The position numbers and the translations under genes were made by a program. A stretch of DNA of 64,000 nt from Lepidurus packardi. Lineage: Eukaryota; Arthropoda; Branchiopoda; Notostraca; Triopsidae. The notes under the pieces are model-generated. The model was not told where the DNA came from and ran no database searches. It saw nothing but the letters and a program-made list of their open reading frames with translations. The DNA is taken from assembly GCA_023053545.1 (NCBI GenBank), contig JAKZAN010000001.1, positions 8,824,565-8,888,564 of the forward strand. The letters run 5' to 3'. Shown in pieces: positions 1 through 9,646 of the stretch; within the stretch, counting starts at the first letter, position 1; every line of letters starts with the position of its first letter.

Positions 1-500
1 AGGTTTCGGCGATAAATATGCAATTCCACTTGCGCGCTTCTTTCGCAGACCCTGGTTGTGAGAGCCATGCCTGAACAGCCAGTTCTCGACTTCTTTCTGA
101 GCCCGACTTATATCTTTTCTTGTTTGAAGGTTCTGTGGGAGTAGGCCAGAGATTCCATTTCCTTGCAGCGTAGTAATCTAGTTGTGTTTTTGCTAGCGCT
201 GGTTTAGGGGTGGAAGTCCTGTTTCAATTTCCAGGGTTGAGGTGGGTGTTGATCTTAAGGCAACTGTAATTGCTAGCAATCCTTTCCTGTAAATTTGCAC
301 TAGTGGTATAAGAGTCGAATCACTGACTGAACACCATGCTGGGTAGGCATACTTTAGTTTCGCCAGAGTTGTTCCCAAAAGAAGGGTCTTAACTTGTTTG
401 CACGTGATGGTCTTGCAGGCTTTTGCAATTCTGGAGATCTGGGCTACTGACTTGGAGTTTAGAATTATTGCGCTAGTTATGAATGAGACACAAACTTAGG
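1..500 (-). mobile_element. Degraded non-LTR (LINE) retrotransposon, 3' end of reverse transcriptase ORF
   Basis: On the minus strand, an open stretch of about 95 codons (roughly 475 down to 193) reads like the region just after the catalytic core of jockey/I-type LINE reverse transcriptases. It has a basic run, then KLKYAYPAWCSVSDSTL, then a stretch ending in STLEIETGLPP. In this family the motif 'KLEYASPVW...' is followed by 'LEIETGLPPL'. A stop at 193 is followed by further related-looking sequence in a shifted frame down to the window edge, so the copy is broken. The catalytic YxDD part is not inside the window. The family call comes from recognition of the motif, not from a search. Confidence 0.6.
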
Positions 501-1225
501 GGGTTTCTAAGCTATAATTATATTTAGAACGCTACGAGGATGCTGCAAACAAACTGGAGCAGGACAGAGGGAAGTGAATCGCTTACCACAATGAAATATT
601 TACACCAAGTCATAGCTCGTAAGCGCGAAATTTCAGAAGTGAAAATGCGGAATTGCAAGTACATAATAAAGCAACGTGGCGTTTAATGACCTCAACCATA
701 ACGAACGAAATTCTTCACTTGCTGCAAATGCTTACCTGTCTCATAGCTCACCACCAATGTTACTTTGTAAGGTCAATGTTTTTTCATTTATGGAAAACTT
801 ACTGCGTCTTACGTGTTATTGTATTCCTTGGTTATTCAGAATAACTCACAGCACCAAATGGTCGTCAAATTTTGTTCTTTTTAAAGAAGGAGATACGTCC
901 ACCTTCTCTGTACCTCCACTTTTAGAAATCGCTAGGCTAAACTAGATACCGTAAACCTTCAGTGGACAACGAAGGATTGTCAGCGAATGGTGGACTATTT
1001 CATATTAATTGAAAACTTAAGTTATTCTGACAGAAAGTCTCTCTAATATCTGCAGCTTCCAACGCGCGTGAGAGCATGCAACTTACTGAAGTGAGTAGGC
1101 CTACAGCGGATAATGGTAGTAGCGGAAGTAAAGGTACAAGTTTTGCGAAATTATAACATAATTCTTTCAGTAATTTGTAAAAATTCATTGGCAACGGAAT
1201 TAATATCACCGGAAGTTATCAGCAG
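501..1225. other. Intergenic stretch, no supported gene
   Basis: Short open frames overlap here on the plus strand (653-945), but none has a recognisable domain, splice structure or convincing start context. I see nothing else supportable in this stretch. Confidence 0.4.
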
Positions 1226-1942
1226 TTAGTAACCCAAATGTTCGAACTCAAAAATATGACACGAGAAATGAAGCAGCAACTGTCGCGTATTGAAGAAGGC
1301 AACGCGGCTGCCCAAGTTGAAGTAGTGCCTACTATGGAAAGTTTGCCTGTCCAGATGCTTGACGAATTCAAAATATTAGAAAGGAATTTATAGAGCGCAG
1401 AACTGCAAAAAAAAAAACTTTGCAAGTTTTAATAAGATTTCTTGAAAGCACGTTTAAAAAGTATTTCTAAATATAGTAAAAAAAATCTAATTCGATGCTT
1501 AATTCCTTATAGGTATCCACAATCTGACTTATTGGCAGAAAGACGATTGAAAATGCGGTGAGGAACGCATGGAAAGCAGTCGCAAGCGACTCCGTCTGGA
1601 AGGACTAGCCTACCATTGGGAAGGCAGACATTACAGCGAGCGGGAAGTGAACAAGCCGGGAATCAGAGGTTCCATCGTCTGCCAATTAATACAAAGTAAG
1701 TGGTTTTTATATGTAAACTTTTTCACTATTTCACGAAATTGTATTATCTACTTTCAAATGCCCTACGCGCAAACCCAAAATTAAAAAATTTAGAGTACAC
1801 GTTCAAAAATGTCACGTGCTCCTTCCTGAAGCAGGCGTCCGCGAGATGGAAGGTTCAGCGAAAGCACCAGCACCAAAACGGAAAATGTTTTTTACATTTT
1901 AAAATGACAAAATGTATTCGGAGAAAGCAATACAGCAAATAA
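1226..1942 (+). pseudogene. DUF4806-type gene relic with frameshift
   Basis: Three pieces on the plus strand together resemble an arthropod DUF4806 protein. The first (1226-1393) is a charged, coiled-coil-like segment ending in LPVQMLDEFKILERNL, the usual lead-in to the domain. The second has IGRKTIENAVRNAWKAVASD in one frame (1531-1602); it hits a stop and the homology resumes one frame over as GLAYHWEGRHYS (1602 on), ending at a good donor (GTAAGT, 1695). A possible third exon (1794-1942) follows a TTTAG acceptor and contains FLKQASARWKVQRKHQ, like the tail of these proteins. The frame change near 1603, the stop at 1525 and the stop at 1391 make a functional product unlikely. A missed intron could explain one of these breaks but not all. 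DUF4806 is a domain of unknown function. Confidence 0.5.
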
Positions 1943-2267
1943 AAATCTAAATAATTTGTATTCCCTGCGTTTTCAAGTAATTTTCATCGCAAGAATTAAT
2001 ATGCAACAATATATAAGGATATAATTTGTATAAAATATGCATGTTATCTGCTTTTCAACGTAGAATTGGGCGTTTTCTGCATGTATATAAACCTATTGGC
2101 GAAGACATATATTATACGTCTAAAAAGACGAATTTTAGATGTCGCTAATAAACGTTTGCAGAGTGAACAATAGCACGTTTAAAAGGCGTTAAATACGCGT
2201 AAGCCTGTAAGTCTTAGGTTTGCAGCTAAATATCTAGAGAACGCTTAGAAAACGTGCGTGTGCTACT

Positions 2268-2760
2268 TGGGACGTAGCACTGACAAATATAGAAAAATTA
2301 CCATTAAATAGCTCTGATATTATTTTATTTGTCTAAATGGTTCACCAATATTTCGATATCGAGAACTATTTTAAAAAATCCCAAACTATGAAGAGAAAGC
2401 CCCTTCAATAGCCGAGCTAAAGCCAAATTGAAGGGTTTCAGTTTTATTTTTCGGGCTGCTCGGATGTAGCAGTGACGCATACAGAAAACTTACGTTTTGA
2501 TAGCTCTAATGCTCTTTTTTTGCCTAAAATGCACACAGCTATTTCGATATTGCGAATTATTTAATCAATTATTAAAAACTATGAAGAACAAGAAAAAGCC
2601 CCTTCAATGACCGAATTAAAGCCAAACTATATGGTTCCAGTTTTATTTTTGACATCGCGAACTACTTAAAAAAAATTCCAAAGTATGAAGAGAAATCCCC
2701 CTCTTCAATGGGCGAGAAGCCCAATCAAATTCTTTCAGTTGTATTTCATTTATTTTATTT
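2268..2760 (+). repeat. Diverged direct repeat, about 190-bp unit
   Basis: Two nearly full units (about 2268-2455 and 2456-2650) and a third partial unit (about 2650-2757) share recognisable blocks in the same order. These are a GTAGCA(C/G)TGAC block, ATTTCGATAT followed by a GAACTATTT-like run, CTATGAAGA near AAGCCCCTTCAAT, and a GTTTCAGTTTTATTTT end. The units differ at many positions and by small indels, so the duplication is old. No coding potential is seen. Confidence 0.55.
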
Positions 2761-3472
2761 CAGCTTTATCACGTAAGGGTAAATGCACGCTTCCTACAAG
2801 AGGAGCGAACACGCCCCGCCTTCTGGGATATTGACTTCAGGACAAAATCAAGCATGACCTACAATTATTTTTTTCGCTAATCGGAAATAACAGATAAAAT
2901 ATGCGAAGGACATATGTGTAGTTATTGACTATATTTCTTCACCGAATTTACCTTCATTTAATCACCATACTTTACACAAAAAGTTTAACTCTAAATATCT
3001 TTTTACAGGAACTTTTTACAGATAATTCCTTGAACAATTAATGATGGCTGTCACGTTCAATATTCTACAATAAAGAAAAATAACGTTTTTGCCAGATGCA
3101 CGCATGACTTTTTATCGAAAATAAAAAATTATTAAATCTGATATGTTATGCCCTCTAGGAACAAAGATAGACACAAATTCCGCCTCCATGTTCTTGTTCT
3201 ATGTGTTCGGGTTCCGGTATAGCGTTGTGTTTTTATTATGAGAGAAGTTGGGACAAATTCCTTTAGCTGTATCTTGAAAGCAAGTTAAACAGCCTACTAT
3301 TATGATCTAATTTTCAGTTTAAATAATTTTCAAGTATAAAGCGCATTGCTTACTGTGAATTAACCCCCTTGCATTCTTATGTTATGACGCACAAGCACAA
3401 AGCAGAGTCACTTCAAAGAAACTTGTAAACTATCAACCATAACTTTATCTTGTGTCATTCGTATATTTCCAG
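2761..3472. other. Upstream region of the BTB gene
   Basis: AT-rich sequence with no open frame of note. It must contain the end of a 5' UTR intron, because the coding exon is preceded at 3471-3472 by a pyrimidine-rich acceptor (ATTTCCAG). I could not place the upstream non-coding exon or the promoter. Confidence 0.35.
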
Positions 3473-3480
3473 GTACCAAG

Positions 3481-5395
3481 ATGGCAGTAAACGCAATACA
3501 ACAGTACTGTCTGCGATGGAATAATCACTTGCCAAACTTCTTGTCCATGTTTTCAAAACTGCTCGGCAATGAAGTTCTTGTTGATGTTACGTTAGCAGCA
3601 GGAGGTCGAACTATACAAGCTCACAGAATTGTTTTGGCTGCTTGTAGTTCTTATTTTGAGGTAATATATCATATTTTATCTTCATAAGGTATATTCATAA
3701 AGTAAGTTTCAGGAGATTTTTCAAGCTAACCCGTGCCATCACCCGGTTGTGATCCTTAAAGACATTGGCTTTGAAGATTTGCGTGCCGTAGTGGAGTTTA
3801 TGTACTATGGGGAAGTCCATGTCTCTCAAGCTAACTTACAGACAGTTATTCAAGCCGCTGACACGTTACGAGTTAAAGGCTTAACTGATCCACCCTCTCA
3901 TCCTACCCCTTTCACACCAGCCAATAAACGCAACGTTAACCCCACAACTGCCAATCGTCCTCCCAGTCCTAGGCGACGAAAGAAAAGCAGAAGACTCTCT
4001 GCTGACGCCAGCTTATCCACAGGTTTCTTTGTTTACTAAATCTATTTACAAAATCTAAAGTTGTACATTTTTTGTAGAAAAGAGCGAAGAAAACGTTACT
4101 TCTTTTGAAATCCGAGAAAACGAACCGTTGTTATTGTCCCAGCAAAACAGTTTAGCAGAGGATGAAACCTTTAATGCCGCTGTGGTGGCTTCAGTAACTT
4201 ATTTCGATTAATCCCTCTTGTATTCTGTTTACTAAATTACTTTTTGTTTACTTTGATATTAGGAAACCATTGTGGAAGGTGAAAGCACTGTGGAAACTTC
4301 CAGCCAAGCTGCAGCTGAAGGTTAGCAAGTTTATATTATTCCTACTATTATTATTATTCGTCTTCGCCTTGGTCTTGAACTTTCAAATCTTCCGTTAAAG
4401 GACCGTAGCCACCAAATCCATCCTTTTTTAAAATTAATAGCTTGTTCTTTTAAATGACAAGCGAATTGTTATCTCGTGCTACCACCTGGGCTCGACCGAC
4501 TAGAGAGGAGTTTACCATACTAAAATGTACCTACAATTATTTCTTCCCCACTTAATTATAATTGTTTGCACAGTGGCAAGGTTATTTTCTTGACGAACTA
4601 AACTTTAGCTCTTTTGTACTTTTTTTCCCCTTTTCAAGAAAAAGTGAGTTTTGGTGGCTGTTCCCTTTTAAGAGCTCTTGGATCAGTTGTGTATGTCATT
4701 TAAGTTTTATTGTGAACACTGCTCAGGGTCCAAGCATCCTTCTGAAAAAAACGTCTAATTCCAAAATCGGGGGTTTTATGTGTGCAGGCCTGGCGACCGT
4801 GACACAAGTGGCTGTGACTTGGGTGGACTCTGAGCAGCTCAAAACGAACGATACAACAGACGAGGTCACTCAGGGCAGGCTTAAAGGACCGCGCACTAAA
4901 AAGTCCAAATCTATGCCCACTTTTACCGAATCTTCCCTCACGCCCCTTGCTCCAGCCGCTTTTTCCAATCGCAGTAGTTTCTTGCATGCCATCGCCTACC
5001 CATCCCGTCGCCACAGTAACTTTCGCGAAGACGAGAACTTTGAAAAGGCCCTCAACGACATCCGCACGGGCATCATGGGCTTTGGCAAAGCCGCCAAGTT
5101 CTATGGCTTTAGTTCCAACACGTTATGGCGAGAATACCATCGAAGGGGTTTACCCCTGCAGAACCCAGCCTACAAGCGTAAAAAAGTGGCCAAAGAGGGA
5201 GCAGAAGAGGTGGAGGGCGTTGAAGCCATCTTGACTGGAGAAGGCGAAAGCGAAGAAACGCACGACGAAGTACTAGCACAAGTTAAGGCTGAAACAGAAG
5301 TTGACGGCATTACCGAAATGATGGAAAAAATCCCTGAGGAAGAACTGACGTACATGGATACGGGAGCTGTTGCGGAAACAGTGGACGTCGTGTGA
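3481..5395 (+). CDS. BTB/POZ - pipsqueak HTH transcription factor (isoform with HTH_psq end)
   Basis: A five-exon model gives 423 aa: 3481-3660, 3713-4022, 4078-4193, 4263-4320, 4788-5395. All introns are GT-AG and the phases agree. Residues 1 to about 125 are a complete BTB domain of the insect tramtrack/bric-a-brac class: QYCLRWNNH at the start, LVDVTLAAGG, HRIVLAACSSYFE, FMYYGEV, and AADTLRVKGL at the end. A proline/arginine-rich, nuclear-localisation-like stretch follows (PSPRRRKKSRR), then acidic linkers. Residues about 298-352 are a pipsqueak helix-turn-helix (FEKALNDIRTGIMGFGKAAK...LWREYHRRG), a DNA-binding fold. The C-terminus is acidic. Proteins of this class dimerise through BTB and act as nuclear regulators. 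The start at 3481 is the first in-frame ATG after an acceptor at 3472 and sits in good context (CCAAGATGG). A second last exon exists at 5729-6639. Confidence 0.88.
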
Positions 5396-5529
5396 AAAAG
5401 GAAACTTTTATCAATTTCCTTGCCCGTATCTTAAGATTTTCTTATTAAGTTTCTCTCATTTTCTTATGTATACAGAATTCAACTGTTTAGTTTTAGAATG
5501 TGTGCTGTTTAAATATTAAAATGATGTGT

Positions 5530-5535
5530 AATAAA
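5530..5535 (+). promoter_or_regulatory. Polyadenylation signal AATAAA for the HTH_psq isoform
   Basis: A canonical AATAAA lies about 135 nt after the isoform's stop and about 195 nt before the acceptor of the alternative last exon. Choice of isoform could therefore depend on cleavage here versus splicing past it. Confidence 0.55.
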
Positions 5536-5728
5536 TTTGCATTTGTCAGATTATTAGCAATTCACTGTCAAGATGTAGGGAGTCGTTGGCAGAAAAACGG
5601 AGCTGGAAGAAGGGAAAGTTCAAGCGTAAGAAGCGAAAGATAATTTTTCAGAAATTTCTTGCTTAAAAAACAAACTGAAAATATTCCAACACATTTACTA
5701 ATTTTTGGTTTTCCGTTCTTTCTTCCAG

Positions 5729-6639
5729 CTCTGTTGGCCAGAAACTCCAACCCTTCTAAAGTGAAACGCATGCGCCTGCTCACGCGACAAGAATGTGTCA
5801 AAAAAGACCATCCCGAACAAGTCACTGAATCCGAACCCGCGTCACCTTCAAGCGCCCTGGTTTTAACCAAATCCTTCTCCACCTTAAGCGCCCCGCCTAC
5901 TTTTGGGGAACGGCAGCAGTCATCCCCCTCTCCCACGCCCCTCCTCTCGGCACATTCGGATTCTCCGCATTACATTCTCCCGGATGACGGACGACCCCAA
6001 ATCCAAACGTTCTTACAGGTACCCTTAAGCCACACCCACGCTAACGCGGGATTGACCCGACAGCGATCCCAGCCGATTTTACCCTCCCAAACCACAATAG
6101 TAACCACTGGTAACCTTTCCAGTCACCTACTACCCATGGTTACCACCGTCGCTGGTGGTTCTCACGCCGGGAAGTCGCTAGCAGCATTATCGGTTATTTC
6201 GGCTGAAGGGAATACGACGTCCGGCGGTAGACCGATGATTGTGGTCGACCAGTACCCGATTTTTAGGGTTGTCTCCCAAGATGAGCCTCCCACTCAGGCT
6301 GCACCCATTTTGTTACAGAGAGCAGCGTCAGCTCATGTAGAAGCAGCTGAAAATCGAAAACCCTCTCCTGTGGAAAAGAAAGGGGCGGGGCATTGTCCGG
6401 TCCAACGGACGGGACCGGCTCTAGGCTGCAATTTTTGCTGGAATACCATCGATAGTTGCGGTCGAATCCTGAGGCGCAAAACGAGGTACCATTGTCCGGA
6501 ATGTCAAGCTAACCTATGCATCGTTCCGTGCTTTCAAGAATACCATGAAAAGTTTTTGGCGTCGGGAGAGAATAAAGAAGGAAGTAATAGCAGTAAAGGA
6601 CCTGTCCCTAGTGTTTTGCCTAAAATGAGTTCAGTTTAA
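5729..6639 (+). CDS. Alternative last exon of the BTB gene: piggyBac-transposase-type zinc domain
   Basis: An acceptor (TTTCTTTCTTCCAG) ends at 5728. The exon opens with two bases that complete the same phase-1 codon left by exon 4 (ending 4320), so it can replace exon 5 and give a 524-aa protein sharing residues 1-221. The middle is Ser/Pro/Thr-rich and probably disordered. Near the C-terminus (residues about 455-494) is C-x2-C-x18-C-x2-C-x4-C-x3-C-x4-H, with RRKTRYHCPEC, LCIVPCF and YHE. That order matches the cysteine-rich zinc domain at the end of piggyBac transposases (Pfam zf-Tnp_2 type). No transposase catalytic region is present. I infer a domesticated DNA- or protein-binding module delivered by alternative splicing, as in lola or mod(mdg4), where a BTB exon set is joined to interchangeable zinc-finger exons. 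It could instead be a separate gene using an unseen first exon; the phase match argues against that. Confidence 0.75.
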
Positions 6640-7312
6640 ACTACTCTTGTTTGGAGGTATGTCTTACAGTTGCTTAATTAAAGATACTAAATTTGATGAA
6701 TTTCTAGTAGAAAGTTTTCTAGGAGATTTGGGCTAATTTGCTGCAGCGTTGCTCAATTTGGAAAAGTTGTTTGGCTACCGAAGTGGGCGTAATATTGGAT
6801 TCTCGTCGCTGTGAATCATTGTGAAACACACCGTTCATGGCTGCAGCACTTAATGTGTTCGAGTGTCTTATTATTATAACTTGTATTTATCTAGCCACTT
6901 TCCCGGAGTGAAAACGTTAAAATTTTTTAAAAGAGATGAGGAGATATTTTAGCGGGGATTTAACCTGTATAGGATGTAAGGCCCCTTTTTCTCACAGAGT
7001 AGCGACGAAACGAGAGAGTTTTGCTAAGGAAATTTGTCGTTGGAGTTATTTATCTGTTTGGCATGCCAACGTTTACAATCCTTGAATGTGCCTTCGTAAT
7101 ATGTTCAATTCGTCACTCGATGGCCTAGGAAATTCTGGCAGTTTTATGAGAGACGATTCGAGACTGTACGGGATTGTTCCGTTATAGTCGAAAATATCCA
7201 TATCCCTCGAAGAAAAGGATAGATAATAGCTTTAGCTGTGCACTTGATGGGTTTGTCATAAATTCGTTGTTGCTACAGAATTTATTAAGATCAGACAACA
7301 TTACATTTGCTT
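6640..7312. other. 3' region of the BTB gene and intergenic DNA
   Basis: No gene is seen. An AATTAAA lies about 35 nt after the stop at 6639 and could serve as a weak polyadenylation signal; no canonical AATAAA follows nearby. Confidence 0.3.
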
Positions 7313-7319
7313 TTAAACT

Positions 7320-7885
7320 ATTGGTTGTATTTTATGTTTTTTAGTAGTGGAAACTTGTGTGCAGTACACAGTATTCAAACTATTGGTCGTCCTATTTACT
7401 TTACAAATTGACCAATGGCAGTGCGTATCCGTCGTATCGACCAATCCTGTCATTTCCAGACCACTACTGTGCTTATGTAGAGTTCTCAGCACGATAACCC
7501 TTCTAAACTCCCCAGTCAATTAAAAGCGCAGGTCATTCAATTAAATGCCCCTTACTGGCAAAAAGGACAAAACCAAAGAAAATGCTTGGCGACCATGAAT
7601 TTCAAGAACTTTATATTTATCAATAGCTTATATGCCCAAGCACTTTATTTGTTTTGCCAATGAAGAGCGATTAGCTTCGCTACTAAAGGGCAATTGAATG
7701 ACCTGTTCCTGTAATTGATTGGAGAGTTTAGCAGGGCTTCCATGTTGAGAACCCTATACTTAAGCGTAGTTTTATTCATGAAGTGACAGGATTGGTTGAA
7801 ACGACGGATAAGCAGTGTCATCAAAATCCGTGTAGCGATCAATAAGTTCGTTACTGTATGTACTATAGTGGGCAAAAAAACCTAT
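7320..7885. mobile_element. Foldback (inverted-repeat) element, copy 1
   Basis: The left arm (about 7330-7560) and the reverse complement of the right arm (about 7650-7885) align over some 200 bp with many differences. Shared blocks are a T-run near the end, GACCAATCCTGTCA, a TACGCTTA-like block, GGGTTCTCA/GAGTTCTCA, CTAAACTCCCCAGTCAATTA, and GGTCATTCAATT. The loop between the arms is short. There is no coding capacity. A second element of the same family is at 8200-8750, and a fragment is at 33226-33312. Confidence 0.6.
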
Positions 7886-7912
7886 ACCGAGCAAAACAGG
7901 TCTAATTAACCC

Positions 7913-7962
7913 TCTCGAGGCTGAACCAGCCTAACGAGTTAAACCAGCCTAACGAGGCTTAA
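7913..7962 (+). repeat. Short direct repeat
   Basis: The block ACCAGCCTAACGAG occurs twice in tandem, with a partly matching GAGGCT on each side. It lies between the two foldback elements. No function is evident. Confidence 0.4.
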
Positions 7963-8199
7963 TTATGTAAGAGTGGTAACCTTGTATAGTATGGCGTAAG
8001 TGAAATGTGAATGTTGTCATTCTTGAGACTTGACCAGGATCTGACCAATCGACTTGACCCGTCTTCATTTGGACTGACCCACACTGGTAGTGATTAGCTG
8101 ACATGACGTTGTGCCTATACCATATATATAAAAGACCATTCTTCGTAAATACGGCAGTCTTAGGTTGAACCTTGATTACTTTACAGTTAGACTTTTGTG

Positions 8200-8750
8200 G
8201 TATAGTTTTTTTTGCTCACTGTAGTACAGTACGAACTTACTGATCGTGACATGGGGTTTGCAAATTGACCAGTCACATTGCTTATCAGCTGTTTAGACCA
8301 ATCCTGTCATTTCTAGCCTTCTACTACGCTTACGTAGGGAAATTCCTTTTAATCTCCCAGTCAATTAAATGAGCAGGTCATTTAGTTGAGTGACCTTTAA
8401 TTTTGCGTGACCAGCTCTGTTTAATTTAATTTTGCTCCTTTACTTTCTAAGGAGCCGGTCTGTGAATTTAATGCTCCTTAGTAGCGAAGCTAATCCCTTT
8501 TCCCTGACAAACGAAAGATCAACTACTAAGCTACTAAGGAGCAGTTAATTGACTGACCTGCTCCTTTAATTAACTGGGGAGTTTAGAAGGAACTTCTTGA
8601 GAACCCTATACCAGAGCGTAGAAGTAGGCAAGAAATGTAAAACTCGTCTAAACAGGGGATAATCGCTGTAATTGGTCAAAATTGAAACTCCATAAGAACG
8701 ATCAATAAGTTCGGTACTGTACAGTACTATGATGTCCAAAAAAACGACCC
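8200..8750. mobile_element. Foldback element, copy 2
   Basis: The arms, about 8200-8395 and 8540-8750, are imperfect inverted copies. From the outside inward both contain a T/A run, GTA(C)AGTAC, GAACTTA(C/T)TGATCGT, a TTATC...GTTTAGAC block, CCTTCTA or a similar block, and CCCAGT(C/T)AATTAAA(T/G)GAGCAGGTCA. The loop (8396-8540) is low in complexity. The same blocks appear in copy 1. The right arm abuts the left arm of another inverted-repeat structure at 8723, which suggests repeated insertion into the same spot. Confidence 0.6.
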
Positions 8751-9646
8751 AATGGATACCCTGGAGATCGCTTATCCAATTACTTGTTCTTGGATTTTAC
8801 TGGCCAGCGGGTTTAAACTCCTCTTTCGTTTCCTTTTTTCGCCTCTAAACCAAACCGAACTCTTTTAAGGCGTGTTCAGATTAAGCCTAAATTTTCTCTT
8901 ATACAGTGGAACGCACTTAATTTCATATTGCATAAGCTCATGCCCAATTACAAGCTCATGCCAATTTATAACCCGTCTTACTTCATACTGAACTTACGAT
9001 CCCGTTTTATTCTCATTTAATTCTATAGAGACAGGGATCGTTTCGTTTCATACCGCCTAACATAAATCGCCGAAATTCATAAATTATTTAAGTCCCGTTG
9101 GGTATTTTGCAATGGTAAATTGCTCCAGTTAAATTCATGCGTAATCCCAACGCCAATTAGTAAAACCTGGAGGCCGGAACATTCAAAGAAATGCTTAGAC
9201 TAAACTATTCGAACGTAATCCTGTAGCCAAGACCCTTCACCTTTCACCGTTGACGACCGATATGACTTACTTAGACCGTGTTCACATTCATTACTGACGC
9301 TGTAATAAAAGTATATTTTAGACGTAAAAAAGGTTTCTTTCATTTTCTGTTCCTTAGCATTCTAATAGGCAACTCCATGTTATTTCATGCTCCGCGTAAA
9401 TTCATATTGGTCGTCCGGTCCCGAGCCTATGTAATTAAACGGGTTCCACTGTACTACGCATTTTACTGTAAAGCGAAGAACCATTTTGACTTAATCTGAA
9501 CACGCTTTAGGAGCTCGGTTTGGTTTGGACAGGAAATAAGGGAACTAAAGGAATTTTAAACCCTCTGGTTACTAAAAGTCAATAAAAAATAATTGGATAA
9601 GCGATCTCTGGGATATCCACAGGGTCGTTTTTTTGGACATTAGTAC
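8723..9646. mobile_element. Long imperfect palindrome enclosing a nested MITE
   Basis: Left arm 8723-8898 and right arm about 9475-9646 are inverted copies. Paired blocks include GTCCAAAAAAACGACCC, GAGATCGCTTATCCAATTA, GGGTTTAAA, CCAAACCGA and GTGTTCAGATTAAG. The spacer between the arms is almost entirely the pogo/Tigger-like MITE at 8904-9451, so the outer palindrome is older than that insertion or the two moved together. The open frame at 9278-9499 lies inside this structure and is not a gene. Confidence 0.6.
8904..9451. mobile_element. pogo/Tigger-like MITE, TA target duplication
   Basis: The ends are inverted: the left begins CAGTGGAACGCACTTAATT and the reverse complement of the right begins CAGTGGAACCCGTTTAATT. 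TA flanks both sides (8902-8903 and 9452-9453). CAGTGGAACC-type ends with a TA duplication are typical of pogo/Tigger members of Tc1/mariner. At 548 bp with no transposase frame it is non-autonomous. Confidence 0.55.

Noticed and set aside
4562-4787. Upstream extension of the open frame of BTB exon 5
   Set aside because: The frame is open back to 4562, but the phase-correct acceptor TGTGTGCAG at 4787 joins to exon 4. The extension lacks conserved sequence and would be intron.
9278-9499. 73-codon frame
   Set aside because: Lies within the nested inverted-repeat elements and follows the MITE sequence; not a gene.
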